Shown piece after piece: positions 7,449 through 14,982 of a DNA stretch of 60,995 nucleotides; positions within the stretch are counted from its first letter, which is position 1, and every line of letters begins with the position of its first letter. The translations under genes and the position numbers were made by a program. The notes beneath the pieces are model-generated. The model searched no databases. It had not been told where the DNA came from and saw nothing but the letters and a program-made list of their open reading frames with translations. This DNA is from Actinomycetota bacterium (GTDB taxonomy: Bacteria > Actinomycetota > Thermoleophilia > Solirubrobacterales > 70-9), in the NCBI GenBank assembly GCA_018268575.1, contig JAFDWF010000029.1:1-60995 (forward strand), read 5' to 3'.

Positions 7449-7489
7449 TACCGCTACGGGGATTCGAACCCCGGTTTCCGGACTGAGAA
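7449..7489 (-). tRNA. 3' half of a tRNA gene, probable attachment-site core
   Basis: On the minus strand the order is anticodon-loop-like TTCTCAG (7489-7483), a 5-nt strand TCCGG, a 4-nt variable region, a perfect T arm CGGGGTTCGAATCCCCG (7473-7457), a 7-nt acceptor strand TAGCGGT and a discriminator A. Spacing is exactly canonical, but the 5' half (D arm, 5' anticodon strand, 5' acceptor strand) is absent upstream; the bases before the loop do not pair. Such half-tRNAs starting at the anticodon loop are typical attL/attR relics of tyrosine-integrase elements. If the loop is intact the anticodon would read CTC, but the boundary is uncertain. Confidence 0.55.
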
Positions 7490-7570
7490 AAGCCAGGATG
7501 CGTTACGGCCCTTTGCGGCTGTTCGGCGATTTCGCGGTCCGATCGGCAAAAGGCAGCAATCGGTGGTCGA

Positions 7571-7659
7571 CAGGGCAACGATCGTTTGCGGCTGTCTGCG
7601 GCTGACAGATGACGTCCTGTTGCCTTCTTGTTGCCCTGTGGCGGGATGCTGTTGCCCTG
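7571..7659. promoter_or_regulatory. Phased GTTGCCCTG repeats upstream of the integrase
   Basis: The 9-mer GTTGCCCTG occurs at 7630-7638 and 7651-7659, once inverted at 7571-7579, and as a variant GTTGCCTTC at 7619-7627. The three direct copies start 11 and 21 bp apart, one and two helical turns. This is what arm-type integrase sites or a recombination directionality factor binding array look like, 84 bp or more upstream of the integrase start. Confidence 0.5.
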
Positions 7660-7742
7660 AGGGGTGGCGCCCTGATCGAGCCGTCCGTGCAAGAGCCGAC
7701 GGACGGCCAGCCGGGAAAGACCCGGCGCGAAAGGAGCAACCC

Positions 7743-8900
7743 ATGTCGGAACTCAGCAAGACCTCGGTCCCGGGGATCTACCGAGCCCACAAGAAGGCCT
7801 GCGATCGAAAGGGGCGCTGCGACTGCCCCTACGTCATCGTCTGGCGACACCGCGGTCGCCAACACAAGGAACGCTGCAAGACCTTCAACGAGGCACGGGA
7901 GAAGAAGTCGATCCGCGACTCGGTCGACAGCAAACCTGTCGAGCGTGCACGCTTCGGCGAGTACTTCGCCAGTTGGATCGAGACCTATGCCGGTCGCACC
8001 CAGCGCGGCTTCTCGGAGACCACCCGGCCCGAGTACCGGCGGACGATCGCAAACCACGCGTTGCCACGGTGGAAGACCTGGAAGCTCGGCGACATCGAGA
8101 CCCGGGACATCCGCGAGCTCCTCACGGCGATGCGCAACGAAGGCCTCAGCACGTCGATGATCAGAAAAACGAGGGCGTCGCTATCGACCCTCTTCGCCAC
8201 CGCGCTCGAGGACGGCCTGATCGCCTCGAACCCGATCCGTGGCGTGCGCATCCCACCGCCGCTGGTCGACAACCGTCCCGAGAAGGAGCGGCCGAAGGCC
8301 CTGACCAAGGCCGAGCTCGCGACCCTGCTCTCCGCGATCCCCGAGAACCGGCATCTCTTCTTCGAGTTCCTGGTCCACACCGGGCTGCGGATCTCCGAGA
8401 TGATCGGCCTCACCTGGGCCCACCTCGAGTTGGAGGGGTCGCCGAAGGTGAAGGTCCGCGAGCAGTTCTACCGAGGCGAAAGAAGGAAGCTGAAAAGCGG
8501 CGCCGGTCGCCGTGACATCCCGCTGGCGCCACGAATGACGGAGAGGCTGATCGCGCACAAGGAGGCGAACTACTCCGGGCCCGACGAGCCGGTGTTCACC
8601 TCCGACGTCGGGACGGAGCTGATCCGCGGCAAGGTCGCCGAAAAAGTCCTCAACCCGGCCCGGGACCTGGTGGGGATGCCGTGGGTGAGCTTCCACGCAT
8701 TCCGCCACACCTGCGCCTCGCTGCTGTTCGCGAACGGCAAGAACATCAAACAGATCCAGACCTGGCTCGGCCATGCCGACCCGGCCTTCACCCTGCGTAC
8801 CTACATCCATCTCCTTGACGATGGGGTCGGCAGCGCCGACTTCCTCGACGACGCGATCGAGATCGGGCGCGGTCCCTGGACTCGCGATCCGGAGGACTGA
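7743..8900 (+). CDS. Tyrosine recombinase/integrase
   Basis: The 385-residue product is a full-length phage-type integrase that would insert or excise an element at a tRNA gene. Residues about 1-60 form an N-terminal arm-binding region with a Cys-rich KKACDRKGRCDCPY patch; 65-165 the SAM-like core-binding domain; 180-375 the catalytic domain with Arg in HTGLRISEMIGLTW, a Lys-containing beta hairpin (GERRKLKSGAGRRDIPL), H-x-x-R in HAFRHTCASLLF, His in WLGHADPAFTL and the nucleophile Tyr in RTYIHLLDD. ATG 7743 follows AAAGGAG. A tRNA half lies 250 bp upstream and a related but broken integrase at 5992-6200, so this looks like the younger of two elements. Confidence 0.95.
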   Translation: MSELSKTSVPGIYRAHKKACDRKGRCDCPYVIVWRHRGRQHKERCKTFNEAREKKSIRDSVDSKPVERARFGEYFASWIETYAGRTQRGFSETTRPEYRRTIANHALPRWKTWKLGDIETRDIRELLTAMRNEGLSTSMIRKTRASLSTLFATALEDGLIASNPIRGVRIPPPLVDNRPEKERPKALTKAELATLLSAIPENRHLFFEFLVHTGLRISEMIGLTWAHLELEGSPKVKVREQFYRGERRKLKSGAGRRDIPLAPRMTERLIAHKEANYSGPDEPVFTSDVGTELIRGKVAEKVLNPARDLVGMPWVSFHAFRHTCASLLFANGKNIKQIQTWLGHADPAFTLRTYIHLLDDGVGSADFLDDAIEIGRGPWTRDPED

Positions 8901-8907
8901 TCGAGGC

Positions 8908-9399
8908 CTACGAAGCTGGCCACCCGGCGCCGGTCGCGTCGGGTGGCGCCGGGTCGGGACAGTCCTCCTCGATGGCGGCACCGCCGATCAACGGCCCGGC
9001 GGCGGCGTCGCCGTAGCCGAGTGCCGCGCAGCCTTCGCATTTGACGACCACCTCCTCCCCATCGTGGAGAGCGACCTTCACGGAGTGGCCATGCCGGTCG
9101 GCCCGGGTCTTGATCTCGTCCAGGAGACGGAAGTAACGGTCGTTTTCGGCCTGTTGGGCCTCCTGGATCGGACCGTGGACGAACGCCCAGAGGCGCGCTC
9201 CGGTCTGGCCGGTGCGGACCTTGATCCGATCGGACCTCGCCTGCCGCTTGATCTCGGCACGCCACCCGTCCGGGTCCTCGACGTCCGCGACCGAGCGGAC
9301 CACGTCGCCGCGAGCCAGCAGCTTCCCGTAGTCGTCTCGTCGTCGGACCCGCCTGACGAGGCGCCCGATCCGCCGATTGATCTCGACCGGATCCTCCAC
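8908..9399 (-). CDS. Unrecognised 163-residue protein
   Basis: No family is recognised. The N-terminal third is basic and helical (RRIGRLVRRVRRRDD), followed by a segment with RSVADVEDPDGWRAEIKRQA that could bind nucleic acid, and a C-terminal part with CEGC, which might be half of a metal site, then a Pro/Asp-rich tail. It is convergent with the integrase with a gap of 7 bp and lies next to vapBC, so it is probably island cargo. ATG at 9399 is the first in frame; nothing confirms it. Confidence 0.5.
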   Translation of the reverse strand: MEDPVEINRRIGRLVRRVRRRDDYGKLLARGDVVRSVADVEDPDGWRAEIKRQARSDRIKVRTGQTGARLWAFVHGPIQEAQQAENDRYFRLLDEIKTRADRHGHSVKVALHDGEEVVVKCEGCAALGYGDAAAGPLIGGAAIEEDCPDPAPPDATGAGWPAS

Positions 9400-9430
9400 T
9401 CCTCGATCCTACGCCCACATCGAGGTCCGG

Positions 9431-9810
9431 CTAGGAGAGAACCTCCACCACGCAGCGGACACCGCTTGCCTTCCCGATTCCACCATCCGCGGTCAACAGC
9501 GGTCCGCGAGGGCGACATAGGACGCGTCGTAGGCGGTGAGGTTGTCGCGGAGCCCCCAGACTCGATTGACGAGCGGCAGGTGCGATACGCGCCTCAGCGG
9601 GAGCGCCGTCAGATCTTCCAGGGCCTGACCGGCCCGCCGTCCCTCCAGTCGACCTCCACGGGCGGCGCGGCGAAGGGTGGAGAGCACCTCGAGGTCGACG
9701 AGCTCGGGCGCGACGAGCCTCTCGCCGCGCAGTCGATCCCGGGCGAGGTCGCCGTCGGCCCCATCGTCGGCCAGCGCCGTCGCCAGGACCGAGGCGTCGA
9801 CGACGATCAC
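9431..9810 (-). pseudogene. vapC: VapC (PIN-domain) toxin with C-terminal frameshift
   Basis: MIVVDASVLATALADDG at the start and NLTAYDASYVALAD near residue 95 are the PIN-domain metal-site strands of VapC ribonucleases. The frame stops at 9493-9495 right after ALADRC. In the next frame the missing end is intact: PLLTADGGIGKASGVRCVVE followed by VLS and TAG at 9431-9433, including the last conserved Asp. Compared with normal VapC, about four residues (the ALGC-like turn) are also gone, pointing to a small out-of-frame deletion. The truncated toxin would lack the fourth acidic residue and is probably inactive. It overlaps vapB by ATGA. Confidence 0.75.
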
Positions 9811-10037
9811 GCCGCGCGCTTGCGGTCCGCCCTCAGCGTCTCCACCGAGAACGCAAGTCCGACCGACCCGCCGGCCCGACCGCCCGCGCGGTCAAGGACG
9901 TCATCGAGAGCCTCCTCTTCAGCCTGCCGGGTGAGCTGTGCGAGCAGGTACTCCTGCAGGGACTGGCCGGCGGCGGCTCGTTCGCGAAGGACGCGGTGTA
10001 CGCCGGGGGGAACGTTCTTGATCTGGACGCTGGGCAC
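9807..10037 (-). CDS. vapB: VapB/FitA-like ribbon-helix-helix antitoxin
   Basis: The 76-residue protein starts PSVQIKNVPPGVHRVLRERA followed by SLQEYLLAQLTRQ, the FitA-type ribbon-helix-helix domain in which the beta strand SVQIKNV contacts DNA; the C-terminal half would wrap its PIN toxin. I prefer the GTG at 10037: homology starts there, and a 15-bp inverted repeat suited to an RHH operator lies just upstream (10050-10064). An ATG at 10067 would place that repeat inside the gene. The four-base overlap with vapC shows co-translation. Confidence 0.85.
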   Translation of the reverse strand: MPSVQIKNVPPGVHRVLRERAAAGQSLQEYLLAQLTRQAEEEALDDVLDRAGGRAGGSVGLAFSVETLRADRKRAA

Positions 10038-10049
10038 GAATTCAGGATA

Positions 10050-10064
10050 GCGCCATTTTGGCGC
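10050..10064. promoter_or_regulatory. Candidate VapB operator
   Basis: Inverted repeat GCGCCA-TTT-TGGCGC (perfect 6-bp arms) 12 bp upstream of the preferred vapB start. RHH antitoxins normally autorepress through such short palindromes. A second overlapping palindrome TGGCGCCA covers 10059-10066. Confidence 0.5.
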
Positions 10065-10195
10065 CATGGCATGCTCGATGGCGGACGGTCTAACGTTACG
10101 GGGAGAATCGGCCCCATTCGCAGGCCAAGCATCGAACCAGCACGCCCCTAAACTGGCACGAACCTCCACAGGTGGCCGATGGCCGGAGCGGACCA

Positions 10196-11323
10196 TCAGG
10201 AGCCGAGGCCGACGATCTTCCCGAGCTCGCGAACCTTCGCGATGCCCTCGGCGACAAGTTTCTTCGCGTGCTTCGTAGCCTTTGGGCTCAGGTAGCTGTC
10301 GGAGATCTGGACCCCAGCTGCGGCGATCGCCGGAACCTCGGCAGGCGTGAATTTGTAGGAGTGACGTCTGGAGTAGGCGGTCAGGGCTCGCCGCAGTTTC
10401 GCCTGGTGCTCATGTTCGGGACCGAGCCCTTCGCAGAGGACGAGTGCCACCCGGAGGTCTTCCTTCGGTCTTTTCCCACTGAACAGCTTGGTGATCAGAC
10501 CCGCCAGATGGTCGGTTCCATTCTGGGTCCGTAACTGCAGCGTTCGCGCCACCCGCGCCATCTTTTCTCGTTCGCGCAGCCTGGTGCCACGTTCGAGCAA
10601 TCTTTTGGAGAGTTTTCGCAGTACCGGCGCCTCGGCGTAGGGGACGCTACTGAGGGCCCTGGCCCACTCGGTTGCGTCAAACTGCGGATAGATCATCCGG
10701 ACGAGGGCTTCGGACACGCGCTTGCGGTCGGAGCGCTCGGCCCACCGCACTACCGCACTCAGCGCCTCCTCGCCGGGGAAGGTGCCGAGATACCAGCCCA
10801 GCGTCCGCATCTGAGCCGGACCGGGCTGCAGATCTATCATCACGGTCGCCGCCTGCCTCCACTGTGAGCGGTATTCCACCCCGAGTTCGCGGAGTTCTTT
10901 GAGTTCTTTCATGTAGGTGCCGACCAGGTTGCGGCTTGCGCTCGGTCCACGTTCGCCGCGCTCAAGAAACACACGGGAGAGAACCCGCTCGGCAAAGAGT
11001 GCGGGCTGTTCCTGGGGATCGGCTTTCGGGATGCGCTGCCAGAGGTCGCTGTAGTTGCCGAACGACAGCTCGACAGCCAGTTCGTGCATCCCCGCCAGAG
11101 CCAAGGGAGAGTCGAGCGGCGCCCGCTCGATGTCTGCAAAACGGACGCCTTCCAAAACATGCCCGTCGCCCCTACTTTCATTTCCAGTCTCGGCGTTAGT
11201 ACCTCGGTCGCGCTCGGCCGACCCGGCCCTTTGCAGGAGGGCGAGGCGCCCCCCGGCTCGCCGCCGTAGGTCCGTCCCGCCGCCGACCGCTCCTCCCGGT
11301 GTCTCCCAAATCTCAGGATCCAC
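10196..11323 (-). CDS. Unrecognised 375-residue protein
   Basis: I do not recognise the family. From about residue 78 on, the protein is alpha-helical and soluble (MHELAVELSFGNYSDLWQRI, then LKELRELGVEYRSQWRQAAT, ALVRMIYPQFDATEWARAL, LVAEGIAKVRELGKIV), with a tetratricopeptide- or HEAT-like feel but no clear repeat. No signal peptide or membrane segment. The start is unsettled: GTG 11323 overlaps the end of the upstream oxidoreductase gene by 11 bp and gives an odd Gly/Arg-rich first 75 residues; the ATG at 11089 would trim them. Base composition is less GC-biased than its neighbours, suggesting it may be an island boundary gene. Confidence 0.5.
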   Translation of the reverse strand: MDPEIWETPGGAVGGGTDLRRRAGGRLALLQRAGSAERDRGTNAETGNESRGDGHVLEGVRFADIERAPLDSPLALAGMHELAVELSFGNYSDLWQRIPKADPQEQPALFAERVLSRVFLERGERGPSASRNLVGTYMKELKELRELGVEYRSQWRQAATVMIDLQPGPAQMRTLGWYLGTFPGEEALSAVVRWAERSDRKRVSEALVRMIYPQFDATEWARALSSVPYAEAPVLRKLSKRLLERGTRLREREKMARVARTLQLRTQNGTDHLAGLITKLFSGKRPKEDLRVALVLCEGLGPEHEHQAKLRRALTAYSRRHSYKFTPAEVPAIAAAGVQISDSYLSPKATKHAKKLVAEGIAKVRELGKIVGLGS

Positions 11324-11804
11324 ACCGCAACTCCACCATCGGCAGCTCGGTGCCGTCGGCGTCGATTCGGGCACCCAGGGTCTCCTCGAGGACGGGTCGC
11401 AGCGAGGACCAGGCCCGGGGGTGGGCGGCGGCGTAGCGGCGCAGGGCCGACACCGCATCCTCCCCTTCCAACGGTCGCGCCTCGGCGGCCGCCGGGCGTC
11501 GACTTCCGATGTAGACACGCACGTGTGGTTCCGCCTCGACGTTCCGGTACCACTGGGCCCGACGGCCGAAGCCGGAGACCACGATGTAGGTGCCCGCCTC
11601 GGGGTTGTCGACGACCTCGAGCACGACGAAGCGCCGGCGTCCGCTTCTCCGACCGACGTGCTCGAGCATCAGCAGGCGGCCGCCGAAGAGCGCGCCGAGC
11701 CGTGCCCGGTACAGCCAGATCGGCGCCCGCACGAACCAACGGATCCGCAACAGCCCGGCGGCCGCGCGCGTCAGACGGTCCTTGATCCCGGCGGGCGCGC
11801 TCAC
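11313..11804 (-). CDS. Nitroreductase-family deazaflavin (F420)-dependent oxidoreductase
   Basis: The 163-residue protein fits the Ddn/F420-dependent nitroreductase group (split beta-barrel): LMLEHVGRRSGRRRFVVLEV near residues 45-64, then TYIVVSGFGRRAQWYRNVEA, and HVRVYIGSRR. These proteins bind deazaflavin F420H2 and reduce quinones, nitro compounds or similar substrates in the cytosol or at the membrane face. It starts at ATG 11804, overlapping the stop of the preceding 84-residue gene by ATGA, so both are co-translated, and its end overlaps the next leftward gene. Confidence 0.85.
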   Translation of the reverse strand: MSAPAGIKDRLTRAAAGLLRIRWFVRAPIWLYRARLGALFGGRLLMLEHVGRRSGRRRFVVLEVVDNPEAGTYIVVSGFGRRAQWYRNVEAEPHVRVYIGSRRPAAAEARPLEGEDAVSALRRYAAAHPRAWSSLRPVLEETLGARIDADGTELPMVELRCGS

Positions 11805-12055
11805 TCCCGATCTCCCGGCTCGGCGAGCCCCTCGTCTTCGAGGAACGAGCCGTCGGCGCCGATCGTGAACGTCAGCCAGCGGGTGGTGCCGCCCTTCGCG
11901 GGGATGGCACGGTACATGCCGGGCTCGAGGCCTCCGGCCAGAGAGGCGAGGTCATCGACCGCGCGTCGGAGACCGCCGGCGCCCTCCTCCTCGCCCTCGC
12001 CGGATCCGATCGATTGCCACCCGGCCGGGCCCTTGTACTGGATGTGGAAGAGCAC
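11801..12055 (-). CDS. Small conserved-looking protein, unknown function
   Basis: An 84-residue acidic protein (MLFHIQYKGPAGWQSIGSG start) with an EGEEEG linker, a GLEPGMYRAIPAKGGTTRW turn-rich middle and WLTFTIGADGSFLEDE end. No motif is recognised; the composition suggests a compact beta protein. It is the first gene of the leftward run with the F420 oxidoreductase, overlapping it by 4 bp, so a function with that enzyme is possible. Upstream lies the TGTCAG-N4-CTGACA palindrome at 12107-12124, 52 bp from its ATG. Confidence 0.55.
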   Translation of the reverse strand: MLFHIQYKGPAGWQSIGSGEGEEEGAGGLRRAVDDLASLAGGLEPGMYRAIPAKGGTTRWLTFTIGADGSFLEDEGLAEPGDRE

Positions 12056-12106
12056 CTGAATCCAGCTTAGGCGGGCGGAGGGTGGAGGCCGACCGGCAGG
12101 ACCCCG

Positions 12107-12124
12107 CTGTCAGAGTTCTGACAG
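12107..12124. promoter_or_regulatory. Palindromic operator candidate, copy 1
   Basis: CTGTCAGAGTTCTGACAG: 8-bp perfect arms around GT. It lies in the 243-bp divergent region between the leftward gene pair (start 12055) and the rightward solute-binding-protein/antiporter operon (start 12299). The same TGTCAG-N4-CTGACA form recurs at 25458-25473 and, with one end mismatch, at 29981-29996. Confidence 0.6.
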
Positions 12125-12298
12125 GCACGACCTCCCTGACCCCGCCTTTTCGGGGGGACAGGGGCGCGATCCCGGCGTCGCCGACGTGAAATCTTCCGAC
12201 TGCCGCCTAGCTCGCGGTTCACCCGACAACGGCGCCCGACTCCACAACCGGGGAGTAGCGAATACGCTCCGTCCCGTGAACCGCGGGGAGAAGCGAAG

Positions 12299-13123
12299 CT
12301 GAAGCGCGCGGGCGCCGCGCTCCTCTCACTGGCCCTGGTCGGGGCGACGTTGACCGGCTGCGGCTCGATCTCCGCCTCGGCGGGCGAATTCACGCCGGGG
12401 CACCCGGGCGTCCTCACCGTCGCCACCTCGGCGGTCCCCAGCCCCGGCTTCTGGGAAGGGACCCCATCCCATCCGACCGGGGGCTTCGAGTACGAGCTCG
12501 CGCGGCAGATGGCGCAGCGCTTCGGCCTCGACCGGGTCGAGATCAAGATCGTCCACTTCCACCGCATCGTGCACGGCCACCTCGGCGGAGCCGACCTCGC
12601 CATCGACCTGATCACGCCGACCGCCGAACGCGAAGAAGTACTCGAGTTCTCGACCCCGTACCTCAGATCGGCACCGACGGTGGTGGTCCGCGAGGGCACC
12701 GATGTGCCAGACCTGAAGACCGCCCAGGAACTGCGCTGGGGGGCGATCCAGGCGACCACCTTCGTCGAAACGATCGAAGACCAAGTCGTGCCCGAAGCTG
12801 AACCGATCCTCTACGACGGCCAGCAGGAGGTGGTGGCGGCGCTCGAAACCGGGAAGATCGAAGCCACCCTGCTCGACCTCCCCCTCGCCGTCGCGGTCGC
12901 CGAACGGTCCGAAGGCAAGCTCGAAGCGGTCGCCCAGCTCCCCGACAAGGAGGCGCTCGCCATGGCGCTGCCGAAAGGCTCGCCGAACCGCCAGGCGGTC
13001 GACTCGGCGATCCGCGCGCTCACCGCCGACGGCACGATCGAAGATCTGCTCGAAGAATGGGTCGGCCCCGAAGCGGCCAACGCCGAATCGGAGATCCCCC
13101 TCCTCCACACCACCCTGCACTGA
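12299..13123 (+). CDS. Family 3 solute-binding lipoprotein
   Basis: A 274-residue periplasmic-type binding protein (bac_solute-binding 3): HPGVLTVATSAVPSPGFWEG start, GFEYELARQMAQRFGLDRVE, ADLAIDLITPTAEREEVLEF and STPYLRSAPTVVV, AIQATTFVETI and a PKGSPNRQAVDSAIRALTAD end are the family landmarks for polar amino-acid binding. The only in-frame start that gives a lipoprotein signal (KRAGAALLSLALVGATLTGC, Cys19 lipidated) is a CTG at 12299, preceded by GGGGAG with 8-nt spacing; a TTG at 12350 would delete the signal. No ABC permease or ATPase is adjacent. Instead the stop overlaps the ATG of a cation/proton antiporter (TGATG), so the two are translated together. Confidence 0.85.
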   Translation: MKRAGAALLSLALVGATLTGCGSISASAGEFTPGHPGVLTVATSAVPSPGFWEGTPSHPTGGFEYELARQMAQRFGLDRVEIKIVHFHRIVHGHLGGADLAIDLITPTAEREEVLEFSTPYLRSAPTVVVREGTDVPDLKTAQELRWGAIQATTFVETIEDQVVPEAEPILYDGQQEVVAALETGKIEATLLDLPLAVAVAERSEGKLEAVAQLPDKEALAMALPKGSPNRQAVDSAIRALTADGTIEDLLEEWVGPEAANAESEIPLLHTTLH

Positions 13124-14982
13124 TGCCCGCCACCCTCACACCGGCCCTCGCCGGGATCTCGCTCAAATCGCCCAGCGGTCCGGCCTGGGAGTTCCTGATC
13201 CTCTTCCTGGTGGTGATAGTCGGCCCGCCGCTGATGACGCGGGCGCGGGTCCCGGGGATCATCGGGCTGCTGATCGGCGGCTTCGTGATCGGCCCCTACG
13301 GGCTCAACCTGATCGGCGCAGGCAACACGACGGTGCCGGATCTCGGCCAGCTCGGCCTCCTCTACCTGATGTTCGTCGCCGGGGTCGAGCTCGACCTGTC
13401 GCTCGTCCGTGTCCACCGTCGCGCGGTACTCACCTACGGCGTACTCACGTTCGTCCTGCCGATGCTGTTCGGGACCGTGATCGGCCTGGCGCTCGGCTGG
13501 ATCCTGCCGGCGGCGCTGCTCCTGGGCGCGCTGCTCTCCTCCCACACCCTGCTGCTCTACCCGACCGCCCGCGCGGCCGGGCTCTCGGCCGACCGCGGTG
13601 TCGCCACCGCGGTCGGCGCCACCGTCCTCACCGATACCGCGGCCCTGGTCGTCCTCGCCGCCGTCTCCGGCACCCAGGTCGCGGGTGGCTCGCCCGGCTC
13701 GATCGCGGCGCAGATCGTGCTCGGCCTCCTCGTCCTCGTGCTCTTCACCCTGCTGCTCCTGCCACGGTTTGCCCGCCTTGCGTTCCGGTACCTCGGCACC
13801 GACCGCGTGGTCCGCTACCTACTCGCCGTCGCCTCCTTTCTCGCCGCCGGTACGGTCGCGGACATCTTCGGCATCGAGCCGATCGTCGGCGCCTTCTTCG
13901 CCGGCCTCGCCCTCAACCGGCTGGTCCCCAACGAGGGCCCGCTGATGGACCGGATCGACTTCTTCGGCTCGGCGGTGTTCGTGCCGATCTTCCTCGTCTC
14001 GGTCGGCCTGCTGCTCGACCCGAAGGTGATGATCGAAGGCGAGACGCTGAAGCTCGCGGGGCTCTTCGTCGCCGCCAGTCTCGCCGGCAAGGCGGCCGCC
14101 TCGGGGATCGCCCGGCTCGCCCTCGGCTACAGCGGGCCACAGGCGACCCTGATGCTCGGCTTGACCGTACCGCAGGCCGCGGCGACCCTGGCGGCGACGA
14201 TCGTCGGCTTCAACATCGGTCTCTTCGACCAGTCGGTGGTCAACGCCGCGCTTGTCCTGATCCTCGTCTCGATCGTGGTCGGCACCCTGCTGGTCGACCG
14301 CGCGGTACCGGCCGTGCCCTCGCCGCTGGAGGTCGGCCGGCGGGTCGGCGCGCGCATCCTCGTGGTCCTCGCCGACCCGGGGCAGGCCCCGCTCGCGCTC
14401 TCGCTGGCGGCGCGGATCGCGGCTGCCGACGGCGGCGTCGTGCGCGGCATGCTGGCCGCCCCCCCGGGCCGGGTGGAGGCGCTCGAGCCGCGCCTCGCGG
14501 AGCTGCAGGCGGCGGGATACGCGGTGGGGATCGACGCCGAGCCGCGGCTTCTCGTCCACCACGCCCTGCCCCACGCCGTCGTCGACATCGCCACCGCGAA
14601 CCGCGCCTCGCTGGTCATCCTCGGCGCGTCGACCGCCGATGAGACCTCGCCGCTCGGCAGCGACGCCGAAGCGATCGCCGCCGGGCTGGCGGTGCCGGTC
14701 GCGGTGTTGCTCGGCTTCGAGGCGAAGATACGCGAGGTGGAGGTGGTCCGCGAGCCGGTCGACCGGCCGGGCGGGGGCGCCTTCGACGCCGACGGCCTCG
14801 CGATCGACCTCGGCCGGCGGATCGCGGGCGCCCGGGTGGAGACCAACGACCTCGTCCCGGAGGGGCTTCAGGCCCCGCGCCTGGGACTCCTGCGGATCAT
14901 GCCCGCGACCTCCTGGCAGCTCTTCGCCGGGGCGGTCGAGCCCCGATCGGACTCCGCCGTCCTCCTGCTGCCCGACCTCTAG
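13123..14982 (+). CDS. CPA2-type cation/proton antiporter with USP-like tail
   Basis: A 619-residue membrane protein. Residues about 20-410 have 12 or so hydrophobic segments of the Na+/H+ exchanger (CPA2, KefB/NapA-like) fold: IIGLLIGGFVIGPYGLNLIG, LGLLYLMFVAGVELDLS, and GIEPIVGAFFAGLALNRLVP. The last 200 residues are soluble and resemble universal-stress-protein modules (RILVVLADPGQAPLALSLAA, ANRASLVILGAS), which can bind nucleotide and gate the transporter. Expected role is Na+ or K+ exchange for H+ at the cytoplasmic membrane. Start ATG 13123 is set by the TGATG coupling to the binding protein. Its TAG interlocks with the stop of the convergent antiporter in CTAG (14979-14982). Confidence 0.92.
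   Translation: MPATLTPALAGISLKSPSGPAWEFLILFLVVIVGPPLMTRARVPGIIGLLIGGFVIGPYGLNLIGAGNTTVPDLGQLGLLYLMFVAGVELDLSLVRVHRRAVLTYGVLTFVLPMLFGTVIGLALGWILPAALLLGALLSSHTLLLYPTARAAGLSADRGVATAVGATVLTDTAALVVLAAVSGTQVAGGSPGSIAAQIVLGLLVLVLFTLLLLPRFARLAFRYLGTDRVVRYLLAVASFLAAGTVADIFGIEPIVGAFFAGLALNRLVPNEGPLMDRIDFFGSAVFVPIFLVSVGLLLDPKVMIEGETLKLAGLFVAASLAGKAAASGIARLALGYSGPQATLMLGLTVPQAAATLAATIVGFNIGLFDQSVVNAALVLILVSIVVGTLLVDRAVPAVPSPLEVGRRVGARILVVLADPGQAPLALSLAARIAAADGGVVRGMLAAPPGRVEALEPRLAELQAAGYAVGIDAEPRLLVHHALPHAVVDIATANRASLVILGASTADETSPLGSDAEAIAAGLAVPVAVLLGFEAKIREVEVVREPVDRPGGGAFDADGLAIDLGRRIAGARVETNDLVPEGLQAPRLGLLRIMPATSWQLFAGAVEPRSDSAVLLLPDL

Larger units (their letters stand above)
7132..7742. other. Gene-free stretch holding attachment-site and repeat signals
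   Basis: No reliable gene is visible in these 611 bases. 7132-7440 shows no recognisable feature. 7449-7489 is a tRNA 3' half on the minus strand. 7571-7659 holds repeats in front of the integrase gene, listed separately. The integrase ribosome site AAGGAG is at about 7731. Confidence 0.5.

Noticed and set aside
7441..7560. Complete tRNA gene on the minus strand
   Set aside because: The bases upstream of the anticodon loop do not pair with the 3' half and there is no D arm; only a half-tRNA is supported.
7592..7608. A fourth TGTCAG-like palindrome (CTGTC-N7-GACAG) upstream of the integrase
   Set aside because: Arm length and spacing differ from the other three sites, so I do not count it.
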